A stretch of DNA of 64,000 nt. Origin: Novosphingobium sp. (lineage in GTDB: Bacteria > Pseudomonadota > Alphaproteobacteria > Sphingomonadales > Sphingomonadaceae). A model generated the notes under the pieces. The model was not told the DNA's origin, made no database searches, and worked only from the letters and a program-made list of their open reading frames with translations. The stretch is taken from assembly GCA_017745295.1 (NCBI GenBank), contig JAGHZR010000014.1, positions 47,666 to 111,665 on the forward strand, in the 5' to 3' direction. Numbering within the stretch: position 1 is the stretch's first letter; every line of letters starts with the position of its first letter. Below are positions 49,978-58,798 of this stretch, piece after piece. A program made the translations under genes and the position numbers.

Positions 49978-52074
49978 GTGTCCCTCAACCAGATACTCAA
50001 TTCCGCAATGTCCGGCCTCTCGGCCTCTCAGTCCGGAATGGCGACGGTTTCCAACAATATCGCGAACGTCAACACGGCGGGCTACGCCCGCCAGAAACCG
50101 ACGATCACCACCGGGGTCGCGGGCGGGAAGGTCAACGGGGTCGTCGTCGGCGAGCCCTCGCGCGTGGCGGACAAATTCCTCGAGAACGCCGTCTACCAGC
50201 GCGCGGGCAACGCCGGGCGCAGCGACGCGACCTCGAACTATCTCGACCGCCTGCAATCCCTGCTGGGTTCCACCGATTCCAAGTCGGGCATTGCCGCGCG
50301 GCTGACCGCCATTTCCACCTCCGTCTCGCAGATCGCCAGCCTTCAGGGATCGGCGCAGTCAATTGCCCTGTTCACGGGCAACGTCTCCGATTCGATCGCG
50401 GGCATCAACCAGCTCCAGAAGGACGTTTCCAACCTGCAAGCCGATGTCGAGAGCGAAGTCTCCGACACCGTCGACCGCGCCAATGTCCTGCTCAAGAAGA
50501 TTCACGACCTCAACAGCGAGGTTGCCCGCCTCCAGGGCCTGGGCAAGAGCGTGTCCGGCCCGGCTGACGAACGCATGTCCGCCCTCGAGGAACTGAGCGG
50601 GCTGATGGACGTCACCGTGCGCGAACAGAGCGACGGGCGCGTGACCATCGATTCCGCTTCGGGCCAGGTGCTGCTCGACAAGCGCCTGCGCCAGCTCAGC
50701 TATCCTTCGGGCGCGGCCGCCTCGCAGGCGACCTACCCCGCCATCGACATCCGCTTCGCCTCGGACAGCGGCGTCATGGGTGCCTCGACCGGCGAGAAGA
50801 TCGATTCCACCGCGGTCGGCGGAAAACTCGGCGGCTTGCTCGACATCCGCGACCGCGCTCTGCCGAACTTCTCCGAGCAACTCGGCCAGCTCTTCAGCGG
50901 CCTCGCCGGAGCCCTGAACAAGGTCGCCAACGAGGGCACCACGATGCCCCCGCCGCAGACCCTGACCGGGCAGGCGAACGGCCTCACCGGCTCCGACCGC
51001 CTGGGCTTCACCGGCAAGGCGACGTTCGCCGTCGTCGCCAAGGACGGCACGCTGGTTTCCAAGACCACCATCGACTTCGATGCTCTCGGCCCCACCGCGA
51101 CGGTCGACGACGCGGTCGCGGCGATCAACGCCGGACTTGCGCCTGACGGCAACGCGAGCTTCACCGACGGCGTTCTCTCGCTCAGCTCGACCTCCAGCGC
51201 CAACGGCGTTGCCATTGCCCAGGACCCGACCACGCCCAGCAACCGCGCGGGCGCGGGCTTCTCGCAGTTCTTCGGCCTCAACAACCTGGTCCGTTCGGAC
51301 ACCAGCCCACTGACGCCCTCAGGCTTCACCGCCAGCGATCCCCACGGCTTCGGCACCGGGGAAACCGCGCAGATCGTCTTGCGCGACCCCACCGGCAAGG
51401 TCCTGACCCAGTACACGCTCACGGGATCCACCGGATCGACCTGGGGCGATCTGGTCAGCGAGCTCAACGCCAGCCCGCTAAGCGCCTACGGCAGCTTCAA
51501 ACTGGACGACAAGGGTCGCATCCAGTTCAACAGCAATACCGCCAGCGCCGGTTCGACGATCTCGATCCCCTCGGATTCGACCAATCGCTCCGGCACCGGC
51601 CTGTCCTTCTCCGCGCTTTCCGGCCTGACCGGCGCAGCCAGCGGCCTCTCTTCGGCCGAAGTGCCCGCCAACATCCTGGCCGATCCCACCAAACTGCCGC
51701 TGGCGCTGCTTCAGCTCGATGCCGCCGTGGGTGAAAAGGCGATCGGTTCGGGCGACATCCGCAATGTCTCGGGCTTCGTCGACGCACTGTCGGGCGCGGT
51801 CGATTTCGGCAAGGACGGCAACGCTTCCATCGGCAATTTCGCCAATCGCCTGCTCGGCGGCATCGGTTCGCAGGCCTCGCTGGCCAAGACCAACCATACC
51901 GATGCCTCGTCGCGGCTGAGCGACGCGCTCGACCGGCGCGATTCCTTCTCCGGCGTGAATGTCGACGAGGAACTCGCACAGATGGTCGTGCTCCAGAACA
52001 GCTATTCGGCCGCGGCCCGCGTGATGACCACGGCTTCCGACATGTACGACACCCTGCTCGGCATGATCCGCTAA
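49978..52074 (+). CDS. flgK: Hook-filament junction protein FlgK (HAP1)
   Basis: 698 aa from a GTG (AGGA upstream). It has the N-terminus LNQILNSAMSGLSASQSGMATVSNNIANVNTAGYARQKP, a FlgK-type helical domain, an extended beta-rich middle with a flagellin_IN-like segment, and the C-terminus SGVNVDEELAQMVVLQNSYSAAARVMTTASDMYDTLLGMIR. It caps the hook as the first junction ring. Confidence 0.95.
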   Translation: MSLNQILNSAMSGLSASQSGMATVSNNIANVNTAGYARQKPTITTGVAGGKVNGVVVGEPSRVADKFLENAVYQRAGNAGRSDATSNYLDRLQSLLGSTDSKSGIAARLTAISTSVSQIASLQGSAQSIALFTGNVSDSIAGINQLQKDVSNLQADVESEVSDTVDRANVLLKKIHDLNSEVARLQGLGKSVSGPADERMSALEELSGLMDVTVREQSDGRVTIDSASGQVLLDKRLRQLSYPSGAAASQATYPAIDIRFASDSGVMGASTGEKIDSTAVGGKLGGLLDIRDRALPNFSEQLGQLFSGLAGALNKVANEGTTMPPPQTLTGQANGLTGSDRLGFTGKATFAVVAKDGTLVSKTTIDFDALGPTATVDDAVAAINAGLAPDGNASFTDGVLSLSSTSSANGVAIAQDPTTPSNRAGAGFSQFFGLNNLVRSDTSPLTPSGFTASDPHGFGTGETAQIVLRDPTGKVLTQYTLTGSTGSTWGDLVSELNASPLSAYGSFKLDDKGRIQFNSNTASAGSTISIPSDSTNRSGTGLSFSALSGLTGAASGLSSAEVPANILADPTKLPLALLQLDAAVGEKAIGSGDIRNVSGFVDALSGAVDFGKDGNASIGNFANRLLGGIGSQASLAKTNHTDASSRLSDALDRRDSFSGVNVDEELAQMVVLQNSYSAAARVMTTASDMYDTLLGMIR

Positions 52075-52096
52075 TTTCGAGAACGAGGACCAGACG

Positions 52097-53005
52097 ATGA
52101 CCCGCGTAGCGACGATCCCCCTCCAGCGCACGCTTGCCAGCGGCATCGCCCGCTCGCAGGAAAACCTCGCCACCAGCCAGCTCCAGCTGAATTCCGGCAA
52201 GAAGGCTACCGACTATGCCGGGCTCGGCCTCGATGCCGTGCGGACGCTTTCAGCCCGCTCGATGTTGGCCCAGCAGGAATCGTACAAGAGCAATGCCGGC
52301 CGCGTCTCGACCACGCTGTCGCTTTACAACGCCCATCTCGACCAGATCGACACTTCGCTGTCGGACTTGAGCAAGCAGCTTCTCGACGCGGTCGGAACCG
52401 GGGATTCGCCGGGTCTCCAGGCGGCGATAGAGAGCGCCTTCGGCGACGTGCGTACTGCGCTGAACTCCGCCGAGGGCGGCATTCCGCTGTTCGCCGGATC
52501 GCAGACCTCCAGCACGCCGTTCGTGCCCAAAACGCTTCAGGACACCGTCGGGCTGAATGCCGCCGATGCCTTTACCAACGACAGCGTGCGCCAGTCGACC
52601 CGCGTCGGCGAGAACATCGATCTTGAATACGGCATCGGAGCCAGCGAAGTCGCCAGCAATCTGGTCCCCGCCTTCCGCACGCTCGCCGAAGCGGGTCCGT
52701 TTGGCGAGAAGCTGACCGATGCGCAGAAGCAGGCCATCACCAATGCGATGGCCCAGCTCGACGTGGGCATCAAGGATGTGCGCACGGTCAATGCCACCAA
52801 CGGCCGCAACCAGAACAAGATCGAGACCCTCAGCGACCGCGCAGACGACCGCATCGACCTGTTCAAGGAACTGATCGGCTCGGTGGAGGACGCCGATCTC
52901 GGCCAGGTCGCTATCGACATCACCCAGCGCAAGAGCATTCTCGAAGCGAGCTACTCGGTCTTCGCGCAGCTCAATTCGATGTCGCTCGCCCAGTTCCTGA
53001 AGTAA
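52097..53005 (+). CDS. flgL: Hook-filament junction protein FlgL (HAP3)
   Basis: 302 aa, flagellin-like N-terminus (TIPLQRTLASGIARSQENLATSQLQLNSGKKATDYAGLGLDAVRTLSARSMLAQQESY) and C-terminus (DLGQVAIDITQRKSILEASYSVFAQLNSMSLAQFLK). It links FlgK to the filament. The start lies 22 nt after flgK, and a terminator follows. Confidence 0.94.
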   Translation: MTRVATIPLQRTLASGIARSQENLATSQLQLNSGKKATDYAGLGLDAVRTLSARSMLAQQESYKSNAGRVSTTLSLYNAHLDQIDTSLSDLSKQLLDAVGTGDSPGLQAAIESAFGDVRTALNSAEGGIPLFAGSQTSSTPFVPKTLQDTVGLNAADAFTNDSVRQSTRVGENIDLEYGIGASEVASNLVPAFRTLAEAGPFGEKLTDAQKQAITNAMAQLDVGIKDVRTVNATNGRNQNKIETLSDRADDRIDLFKELIGSVEDADLGQVAIDITQRKSILEASYSVFAQLNSMSLAQFLK

Positions 53006-53032
53006 TCCGCGTCAAGCATCAACAGTTAAGAG

Positions 53033-53066
53033 AAAGGGTGCCGGGATCGAAATCCCGGCGCCCTTT
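53033..53066. terminator. Terminator after flgL
   Basis: AAAGGG-T-GCCGGGAT and ATCCCGGC-G-CCCTTT pair around CGA(A), followed by a T run on the plus strand. It serves flgL and the convergent TPR gene. Confidence 0.8.
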
Positions 53067-53096
53067 TCGTTTGCCTTCATGCCGTAAAAGCGGGGA

Positions 53097-54920
53097 TCAG
53101 CCTTTCGGTGCGACACTGCCCGGCGCACGCTCCAGCAGGTCGGCGAAATCGCCCGCCGGGCTGACCGAAGGCATGGCCGCCATGGCGCGTGCCAGTTGCG
53201 GGCCGCTGGCTTGCGCCGGGCTGCCCGCCAGCATCTCGAACACCGGTGCCGAGGGAAGCCCCTGGAAAGCGCCGGAATAGCGCGCATGGAGGCTGCCAAG
53301 CGCGTCCTCGCGGCCCAGCATGGCCAGCGAGATGGCGTGGCGCAGGACAACCGCCTGCCCCACCGCATCGAGCGCCCGCCCCTTGGGAAGACCCGAGGCC
53401 GAAGCCTCGGCATAGCGCGCCCAGTCACGCTGCTTCCACAGGATCTCGGCGCGCAGGGTGTCCGCCTCGGGCACGTCCTGAAGGACCGCCATGGCCTCGT
53501 CGATGCGGCCGATCTGGCTGAGCGCCGCCGCCTCGACCCGCTTGCGCGCGGCAATCATCGCATCCGGGAACGAGGGATCGTCGGACTTGCGCAAGGTGTC
53601 CAGCGCCCGGTCCGGACGTCCGGCCAGGATGAACAGCGTCGCCACCCGCGCCGAGAGCGGGCCGCGAGCAAGATCGCCCGCGCGCACGAAGAGCTGGTAG
53701 CTCAGGAGGTCCCCGGCGCGCTCGTAGAGGCCCGCCTGCTGGAGGCGCTCGGCCAGATGGCTGGCCATGAGGTCGCCCTCCGCCCCGCCCGGCGCGATGT
53801 CGCGGTAGTCCCAGTAAAGCCCCGCCGCCTTGTCCAGCGGCAGCTTGCGCGCGGGGTCGAGCGCATCGGTCAGCTTGGTGCGCAGCCCCGGCAGGAAGTC
53901 CGCGCCCTGCCGCGCGACATCGTGGTAACGGAACAGCGCCGCACCGGCCGCCAGCGCACCGGAAAGGTCGCCGCGTGCATCGTAAAGCTTGTAGGTCAGC
54001 CGCAGCGCGCGTTCCTCGATGGCATCGCCGCGCCAAGCGTAGCGGATCGCATCGAGCCGCTTGAGCGCGGCCTCCGGGCCGACGGTGTGGTGGGCCACTT
54101 CGGATTCGACCTCGCTGAGCCGCGCGTCCATGCGCTGCTCGATCGTGCCCGAGCGCTCGACCCGCGCGAAGCGCAGGCGTGCCTGATCGACATGGCCCTG
54201 CGCGAGTTCGGCGCGGCCGCGATAGAGATTGGCCGCCGGATCGCGGTCGGGCAGCGGCGTCAGCCACTGCATCGCCTTCTCGGGCGCTCCGCCTTCGATC
54301 GCCGCACGGGCCGCTGCCAGCACGAAAGCCTTGGGACGCGGTGTCCCCAGCGCCTGGCGCGCGCAGTCCAGCTGTTGCAGGGCCTGCTCGCCCATGGCGC
54401 TCTGTGCCAGAGCGCGAAGGCGCCAGGCGCAAGCCTCCGGATTGGCGTCGAGCCCCGCCGCGCCGAGCGACGCCAGGGCATCGGGATAGCGCCCGAGCAA
54501 GGTCAGTGCCGCGCCCTGGGCCAGCCGGTAGGTGTCCACCATTTCGAGATCGGGATCGTCCTGCCGCATCACTTCCAGCACGCCGAACGCTTCTGCACCG
54601 CGCTCCTGGCCGATCAGGCTGCGGGCATAGTTCCAGCGTGCCTGCTGCCGCTCGGGACGCGGTACGCGGGCGAGGCGGGTCCAGGCATCGGCCTCGGAGA
54701 GCTTGGCCCAGGCCCCGGGTCCGACGATCGCCGGTTGCTGCGCGAGATCGGCGGCGAAACCGGGCAGGCGGGAGGCGGGCGGCAGGTTCAAGGCAGCAGC
54801 GGGTTTCAAGGCGGCCGCCGGTGCTGCAGGTGGTGCTGCAGGCGCCGAAACGGTCGGCGCGGCAAGTAGCGCTGCGCCGGGCACGAGCGCGGCGGAGGCC
54901 AGCAGGCGGGTCAGAATCAC
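53097..54920 (-). CDS. Secreted TPR-repeat protein (unknown)
   Basis: 607 aa. A signal peptide and Ala/Pro-rich segment (to about residue 50) are followed by helical repeats of TPR/HAT type along the whole length (for example EADAWTRLARVPRPERQQARWNYARSLIGQERGAEAFGVLEVM; RFARVERSGTIEQRMDARLSEVE). It is probably periplasmic. Its start overlaps the end of the small membrane-protein gene upstream by 4 nt. Similar TPR genes are seen beside flagellar loci in alphaproteobacteria, but I cannot name a function. Confidence 0.75.
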   Translation of the reverse strand: MILTRLLASAALVPGAALLAAPTVSAPAAPPAAPAAALKPAAALNLPPASRLPGFAADLAQQPAIVGPGAWAKLSEADAWTRLARVPRPERQQARWNYARSLIGQERGAEAFGVLEVMRQDDPDLEMVDTYRLAQGAALTLLGRYPDALASLGAAGLDANPEACAWRLRALAQSAMGEQALQQLDCARQALGTPRPKAFVLAAARAAIEGGAPEKAMQWLTPLPDRDPAANLYRGRAELAQGHVDQARLRFARVERSGTIEQRMDARLSEVESEVAHHTVGPEAALKRLDAIRYAWRGDAIEERALRLTYKLYDARGDLSGALAAGAALFRYHDVARQGADFLPGLRTKLTDALDPARKLPLDKAAGLYWDYRDIAPGGAEGDLMASHLAERLQQAGLYERAGDLLSYQLFVRAGDLARGPLSARVATLFILAGRPDRALDTLRKSDDPSFPDAMIAARKRVEAAALSQIGRIDEAMAVLQDVPEADTLRAEILWKQRDWARYAEASASGLPKGRALDAVGQAVVLRHAISLAMLGREDALGSLHARYSGAFQGLPSAPVFEMLAGSPAQASGPQLARAMAAMPSVSPAGDFADLLERAPGSVAPKG

Positions 54921-55195
54921 AGCAAGGCTCCGGGATGCAGGACCGAAATCGTGAACAGGACCCCGCCAAGCGCGCAGCCGATCAGGAACAGCAAGGCGCC
55001 CAGCACGACCCAGATCCGGCCGCCGGACTTGCCGCCTTCCGCGTCGTTCGCGGCAAGTTGGGGGGCATCGGTACGCCGTCTTCCCGGATTGTTCTGGCCG
55101 AGGTTCTGCGGGTCGGGGTTGGAGGTCTGGGAACTGGCATCCGGCGTTCCGGAGGAAAATACCCTGACTCTCGCCGGGCGCCGATCGTCACTCAT
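54917..55195 (-). CDS. Small single-pass membrane protein (unknown)
   Basis: 92 aa from the ATG at 55195 (GGAG/AGG upstream). A polar, Asn/Pro/Gln-rich cytoplasmic half is followed by one transmembrane helix (RIWVVLGALLFLIGCALGGVLFTISVL). No family is recognised. It is coupled by overlap to the TPR gene. It is divergent from the gene at 55283, sharing a palindromic TTCTATTATAGAA promoter region. Confidence 0.65.
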   Translation of the reverse strand: MSDDRRPARVRVFSSGTPDASSQTSNPDPQNLGQNNPGRRRTDAPQLAANDAEGGKSGGRIWVVLGALLFLIGCALGGVLFTISVLHPGALL

Positions 55196-55219
55196 CTTAA
55201 CCTGACTCCTGGGGTTTTG

Positions 55220-55232
55220 TTCTATTATAGAA
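55220..55232. promoter_or_regulatory. Palindromic TTCTAT-T-ATAGAA in a divergent promoter
   Basis: A near-perfect 13-nt palindrome centred between genes 55195 (-) and 55283 (+). On the minus strand it reads TTCTATAATAG, close to the TCCTATAATG motif, so it may be the local version of the same element. Confidence 0.4.
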
Positions 55233-55282
55233 GGAGAAGCCGCCGGGCGGTCCTTGCCGGGCGGGTCGATCTGGAGTCTTCG

Positions 55283-55753
55283 ATGCCGCGTTCCGCCTTT
55301 TCCCGCCGTGCCCAACGGTTCGCAGCACTGCTAGCCGCGAGCGTCGCGGCCGTGGCGACGGCCGCGCCGACGCAGGCCGAAACCAACAATGCCGAAGCCA
55401 AAAATGCAGGGGGCAAGAAGGCCGATCCGATCCCGCCGCCCGATCCCTCGTTCCTGGTGATGGAGCCGATCGACGCGCCGATCGTCGACAGCGGCCGCAT
55501 CGACGGGGTGCTCCACCTCTCGCTCGCGGTGAAGATGAAGTCGGCGGAGAATGCCGCCGAACTCGCCAAGCGCATGCCCGAACTGCGCGCCGCCTCGCTG
55601 GCGGCGGCGATCGAGTTCGCGCGGCTCCATGCCTCGCCTTATGCGCCGGTCAACGTCGCCCGGCTTTCGGCGATGATGGCCCCGCCGATCAAGCAGCTCG
55701 ACACGGGGGTCGAGAAAGTCCTGATCGTGCAAGTATCCGCCAACGAGGGTTAA
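55283..55753 (+). CDS. Periplasmic protein of unknown function in the flagellar locus
   Basis: 156 aa from the ATG at 55283 (GGAG 8 nt upstream). It has a Sec signal peptide ending near TQAE, an Asn/Ala/Lys linker, then a small domain (SFLVMEPIDAPIVDSGRIDGVLHLSLAVKMKSAENAAELAKRMPELRAASLAAAIEFARLHASPYAPVNVARLSAMM). The pattern recalls the periplasmic part of FliL-type proteins (beta-strand, then a helix with MPELR), but without a membrane anchor. A terminator follows. Confidence 0.65.
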   Translation: MPRSAFSRRAQRFAALLAASVAAVATAAPTQAETNNAEAKNAGGKKADPIPPPDPSFLVMEPIDAPIVDSGRIDGVLHLSLAVKMKSAENAAELAKRMPELRAASLAAAIEFARLHASPYAPVNVARLSAMMAPPIKQLDTGVEKVLIVQVSANEG

Positions 55754-55811
55754 CCTCCTGATTCCAGCTCGAAACTTCCTCTTCCTCGCTTCGGCTTGCA
55801 CGAGGCGAAGA

Positions 55812-55846
55812 AAAAAGCCCCCGTCCGGATCGGACGGGGGCTTTTT
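55812..55846. terminator. Bidirectional terminator before motE-like gene
   Basis: AAAAAGCCCCCGTCCG and its exact complement enclose a GAT loop, with A and T tracts at the two ends. Confidence 0.88.
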
Positions 55847-55866
55847 CGTTTCATCGTCCGACCGGC

Positions 55867-56565
55867 TTACTGGGCAGGCGCTGCGGCAGGTTGGCCCGGC
55901 TTTCCGGCAACGGGCTTCCCGGCAGCAGGATTCCCGGCAGCAGCAAGCGCCTGCGGCTTGCCCCGCCTGGGCTGCGGCGCGGGAGCCGGCGGCGGTGCCT
56001 TGACGACCTTGCGGCCCGCCAGCGCCATCGACAATTCGACTGCGGAACTCGGCGTCATATAGGCCATGATCTGCGCCGTCGCCCGCTCGCGCATGCGGCG
56101 CGCGACCTGGGTCTGCACCTCGATGTCGAGCTTCTCGAAGATCGGCGCGGCGCGCTGGGGCTTCATCGTCTGATAGATGCGCGCGAGATTGTCGTAAGGC
56201 ACTTCCGGCTCGGCGGCGTTCTTCCCCGCAGGCGGTGCGGCAGGGTCGCCCTGGTTCTGCTGGGCCTGTCCCGCCAGACGCGCCTCGCTCGCCTTGACCG
56301 CCTGCTCGCGCATGTCGAGCTTGCGGCGTTCGGCGGCAAGGGTGCGGTCGCGCTGGGCGCTGGCGTCCTGAAGCGAGGCGCCGAGGCGACCGGAATCGCC
56401 CTTCACGGTGGTGACCGGCGGGGCCGCAAGCGCGATGGCATTGGCCACCGCCGCCACCCCGGCCACACCCAGGATCAGCCGGGTCGGCGTCACCAGGTTG
56501 CGGAGCGGCGCCAGCACGGCCCCGATGCGCCCGCCAGCTTGTGAAGGGGCCTCGGGGGTTATCAT
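55867..56565 (-). CDS. MotE-family flagellar/motor chaperone
   Basis: 232 aa. One transmembrane helix near residues 30-48, a charged coiled coil (TLAAERRKLDMREQAVKASEARLAG), an MgtE_N-like domain (YDNLARIYQTMKPQRAAPIFEKLDIEVQTQVARRMRERATAQIMAYM) and a Pro/Ala-rich tail. In Sinorhizobium MotE is a periplasmic chaperone for the motor protein MotC; the order fliL-fliM-DUF6468-motE is common in alphaproteobacteria. Its start overlaps the DUF6468 gene by 4 nt. Confidence 0.8.
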   Translation of the reverse strand: MITPEAPSQAGGRIGAVLAPLRNLVTPTRLILGVAGVAAVANAIALAAPPVTTVKGDSGRLGASLQDASAQRDRTLAAERRKLDMREQAVKASEARLAGQAQQNQGDPAAPPAGKNAAEPEVPYDNLARIYQTMKPQRAAPIFEKLDIEVQTQVARRMRERATAQIMAYMTPSSAVELSMALAGRKVVKAPPPAPAPQPRRGKPQALAAAGNPAAGKPVAGKPGQPAAAPAQ

Positions 56566-57134
56566 GCAACCGCGCTTTCACGCGAGGCGCGGGCGGCGGC
56601 GATGCTCACCACGCCGCTGTCGGCACGCACGATGTCGTTGGTGGCAGCCGGAACCGCGACCTTGCGGCGCGAGCGGGTGCGGGCCGGAGCGGCCTTCTTC
56701 TCGGCTTCGAGAATGCCCGCGACGACGGTTTCGGCGTCGGTGGACTTGGGCGCCGCTTTCGGCTTGGTCGTGCGCGGCTTGCGCACGGCGCGCTTCTTCG
56801 GTGCCTTTTCCTCGGCCTTGGGCGTCTGGGCGGCGGCTTCCATGATGCGGTCGGCAACGGCATTGCCGATGCCCACCATCAGGGTTAGTTCGTCGCGGAT
56901 TTCCTCGGCGGCGGCGATGGAGGTCTGCTGCGCAGCGCCGTCGGTCGCCAGTACGCGCTTGAGATCGCCGAGCACGACGCGGGCCTGGCCGGTCGCCCGT
57001 TCGATCTGGGCGACACTGTCGGACAGCTGGGTGTCGCGCAAGGTGCGCAGGCGGCGGCTCATCCGCGCGCTCTGCACGAGCACGGAGACGCAGAGCAGGA
57101 TCAGCACGACATTGATCGTTGTGGCGAAGGTCAT
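56562..57134 (-). CDS. DUF6468-type flagellar positioning protein
   Basis: 190 aa. An N-terminal transmembrane helix (residues 4-24) is followed by a helical region (LRDTQLSDSVAQIERATGQARVVLGDLKRVLATDGAAQQ) and a Lys/Ala/Arg-rich disordered C-terminal half (KKRAVRKPRTTKPKAAPK). Its place between fliM and motE identifies the family that I know as DUF6468. Function is unknown. Confidence 0.75.
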   Translation of the reverse strand: MTFATTINVVLILLCVSVLVQSARMSRRLRTLRDTQLSDSVAQIERATGQARVVLGDLKRVLATDGAAQQTSIAAAEEIRDELTLMVGIGNAVADRIMEAAAQTPKAEEKAPKKRAVRKPRTTKPKAAPKSTDAETVVAGILEAEKKAAPARTRSRRKVAVPAATNDIVRADSGVVSIAAARASRESAVA

Positions 57135-58150
57135 TTCGGATACCCCTTGGAAATGTCAGTGGCCATGCGGATGGCGATATTGCTCGAACGCTGGCCGATA
57201 TGCGCGCGGCCCAGCGGCACACCGCCGCACTGGACCTGAAGCGCATCGTTCGGGCTGTGGCTGAGGGCGATCGTCTGCCCGACCTTGAGAGTCATCACGT
57301 CACGCAGGCTCATGAGCTTTTCGCCGAGCACGACATCCACGGTGACTTCGGTATTGGTGAGTTCACGGGCCATGTGCGCGGCCCAGATGCGGTCGCGGCC
57401 GAGCTTTTCGCCCATGAAGCGTTGCAGCAGCTTGTCGCGCACCGGCTCGATCGTCGCATAGGGCAGGAGGACGGAGAACTTGCCCCCGCGCCCTTCCATG
57501 TCGACGCGGAAGGTGGCGACCGCCGCGATATTGCTGGGACCGGCGATGGCGGCGAAGCGCGGGCTCGATTCCATGCGCTCGACCACCATGGTCACCGGCT
57601 CGATCGCCTCGAAGGCGGCCGAAAGATCGTCGAGCGCAAGCTGCACCATCTTGGAGACGAGCATGGTCTCGATCGTGGTGAAGGCGCGGCCCTCGACCCG
57701 CATCGGACGCGAACCCTTGCGGCCGCCGAGCAGGGCATCGACGACCGCATAGATCAGGCCGGAATCGACCGTGACGACGCCGTAGTTCTCCCACTCGGTA
57801 ACCTGGAACACGCCGAACATCGCCGGCAGCGCCACGCGGTTCATGAACTCGCCGAAGCGGGTCGAGTTGATCTCTTCCAGTGTGACGTCGATCGCGTCCG
57901 AGGTGAGGTTGCGCATGCTGGTGGCGAAGGAGCGCACCATGCGTTCGCAGACCACTTCCAGCATGGGCAGCCGCTCGTGGCTGATCACGTTGGACTCGAT
58001 CATCGCCTTCAGCCCGCTCTTGGGCACGGTCGGCATGTCGCTGTCGAACCCGAACAGCGCATCGATGCTGTCCTGGTCGAACATGTCGTCGTTGATCGCG
58101 CCCATCTTGGGCGGATCGGGGAGGATGAAGTCGTCGAAGTCGTCGCTCAT
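57131..58150 (-). CDS. fliM: Flagellar motor switch protein FliM
   Basis: 339 aa. The N-terminal CheY-binding-like segment appears as DFDDFILPDPPKMG rather than the usual LSQDEIDALL, which instead occurs as LFDQDSIDALFGFD near residue 30. The middle domain (ALLGGRKGSRP) and a C-terminal SpoA domain (VDVVLGEKLMSLRDVMTLKVGQTIALSHSPNDALQVQCGGVPLGRAHIGQRSSNIAIRM) follow. It starts inside the fliL stop (ATGA). Confidence 0.94.
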   Translation of the reverse strand: MSDDFDDFILPDPPKMGAINDDMFDQDSIDALFGFDSDMPTVPKSGLKAMIESNVISHERLPMLEVVCERMVRSFATSMRNLTSDAIDVTLEEINSTRFGEFMNRVALPAMFGVFQVTEWENYGVVTVDSGLIYAVVDALLGGRKGSRPMRVEGRAFTTIETMLVSKMVQLALDDLSAAFEAIEPVTMVVERMESSPRFAAIAGPSNIAAVATFRVDMEGRGGKFSVLLPYATIEPVRDKLLQRFMGEKLGRDRIWAAHMARELTNTEVTVDVVLGEKLMSLRDVMTLKVGQTIALSHSPNDALQVQCGGVPLGRAHIGQRSSNIAIRMATDISKGYPK

Positions 58151-58656
58151 TGCTGGACGAGGTCCTGGATCAGCACGTCCTTGACCATGCCCGCGCCCAG
58201 CGCCTGGGTCGCGCGCGTCATCATCTCTTCCTTGATGCGGAACACCGCCGCCGATCCGTTGAGATCGTCGGGCCGCAATTCGCGCAGGAACGGCTGGAGC
58301 GCGTCGAGAACCACCGGCAGCTTGTCCTTGACCTTGTCGGCCTTGCCGTTCGCCGCGACGATGATGAAGCGCAGCTTCAGGAAGCGCGCCTGGCTGTCAC
58401 CGCCGCGCAAGTTCACGATCATCGCCGGCACTTCGATATAGGATGATTTGTCACCACCCTCGGCGCCCCCTTCGGCCACGGCCTCATGTTCGCCGCCGCT
58501 GTCGCCGCCGCGCATGAACCACCAGGCCCCGCCGCCGCCCGCGAGCAGCGCCAGGACCGCAGCCCCGCCGATAACCAGCATTTTCTTGCCGGGCTTCTTG
58601 GGCTCCGGAACATCGACCGCCGTAATGTCGATCACGTCGTCGCTGGACACTTTCAT
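58147..58656 (-). CDS. fliL: Flagellar basal-body protein FliL
   Basis: 169 aa. A cytoplasmic N-terminus, one transmembrane helix (about 27-48), a Gly/Glu linker and a periplasmic FliL domain (YIEVPAMIVNLRGGDSQARFLKLRFIIVAANGKADKVKDKLPVVLDALQPFLRELRPDDLNGSAAVFRIKEEMMTRATQAL). It stabilises stators and heads fliL-fliM-DUF6468-motE. Confidence 0.95.
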   Translation of the reverse strand: MKVSSDDVIDITAVDVPEPKKPGKKMLVIGGAAVLALLAGGGGAWWFMRGGDSGGEHEAVAEGGAEGGDKSSYIEVPAMIVNLRGGDSQARFLKLRFIIVAANGKADKVKDKLPVVLDALQPFLRELRPDDLNGSAAVFRIKEEMMTRATQALGAGMVKDVLIQDLVQQ

Positions 58657-58729
58657 CCCCTTGGCTCGTGGGATGCACCCCCTTGATGGAAAAGGTACCG
58701 GCGCATCCGCTTTCGCGATTTCGCCTCTA

Positions 58730-58737
58730 TTATAGGA
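58730..58737 (-). promoter_or_regulatory. TCCTATAA element upstream of fliL
   Basis: TCCTATAATAG on the minus strand, about 73 nt before fliL, 9 nt downstream of the dyad at 58747. It has the same arrangement as at fliF. Confidence 0.58.
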
Positions 58738-58746
58738 AAGCTGAGC

Positions 58747-58759
58747 GGCAAAATCTGCC
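58747..58759. promoter_or_regulatory. GGCA-N5-TGCC dyad between fliL and flgF
   Basis: GGCA-AAATC-TGCC followed by TAG sits in the divergent fliL/flgF region. It is the third copy of the dyad. Confidence 0.55.
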
Positions 58760-58798
58760 TAGCGCCGAATATCTGGAACTTTTTCGCAAGGTGCCCGA

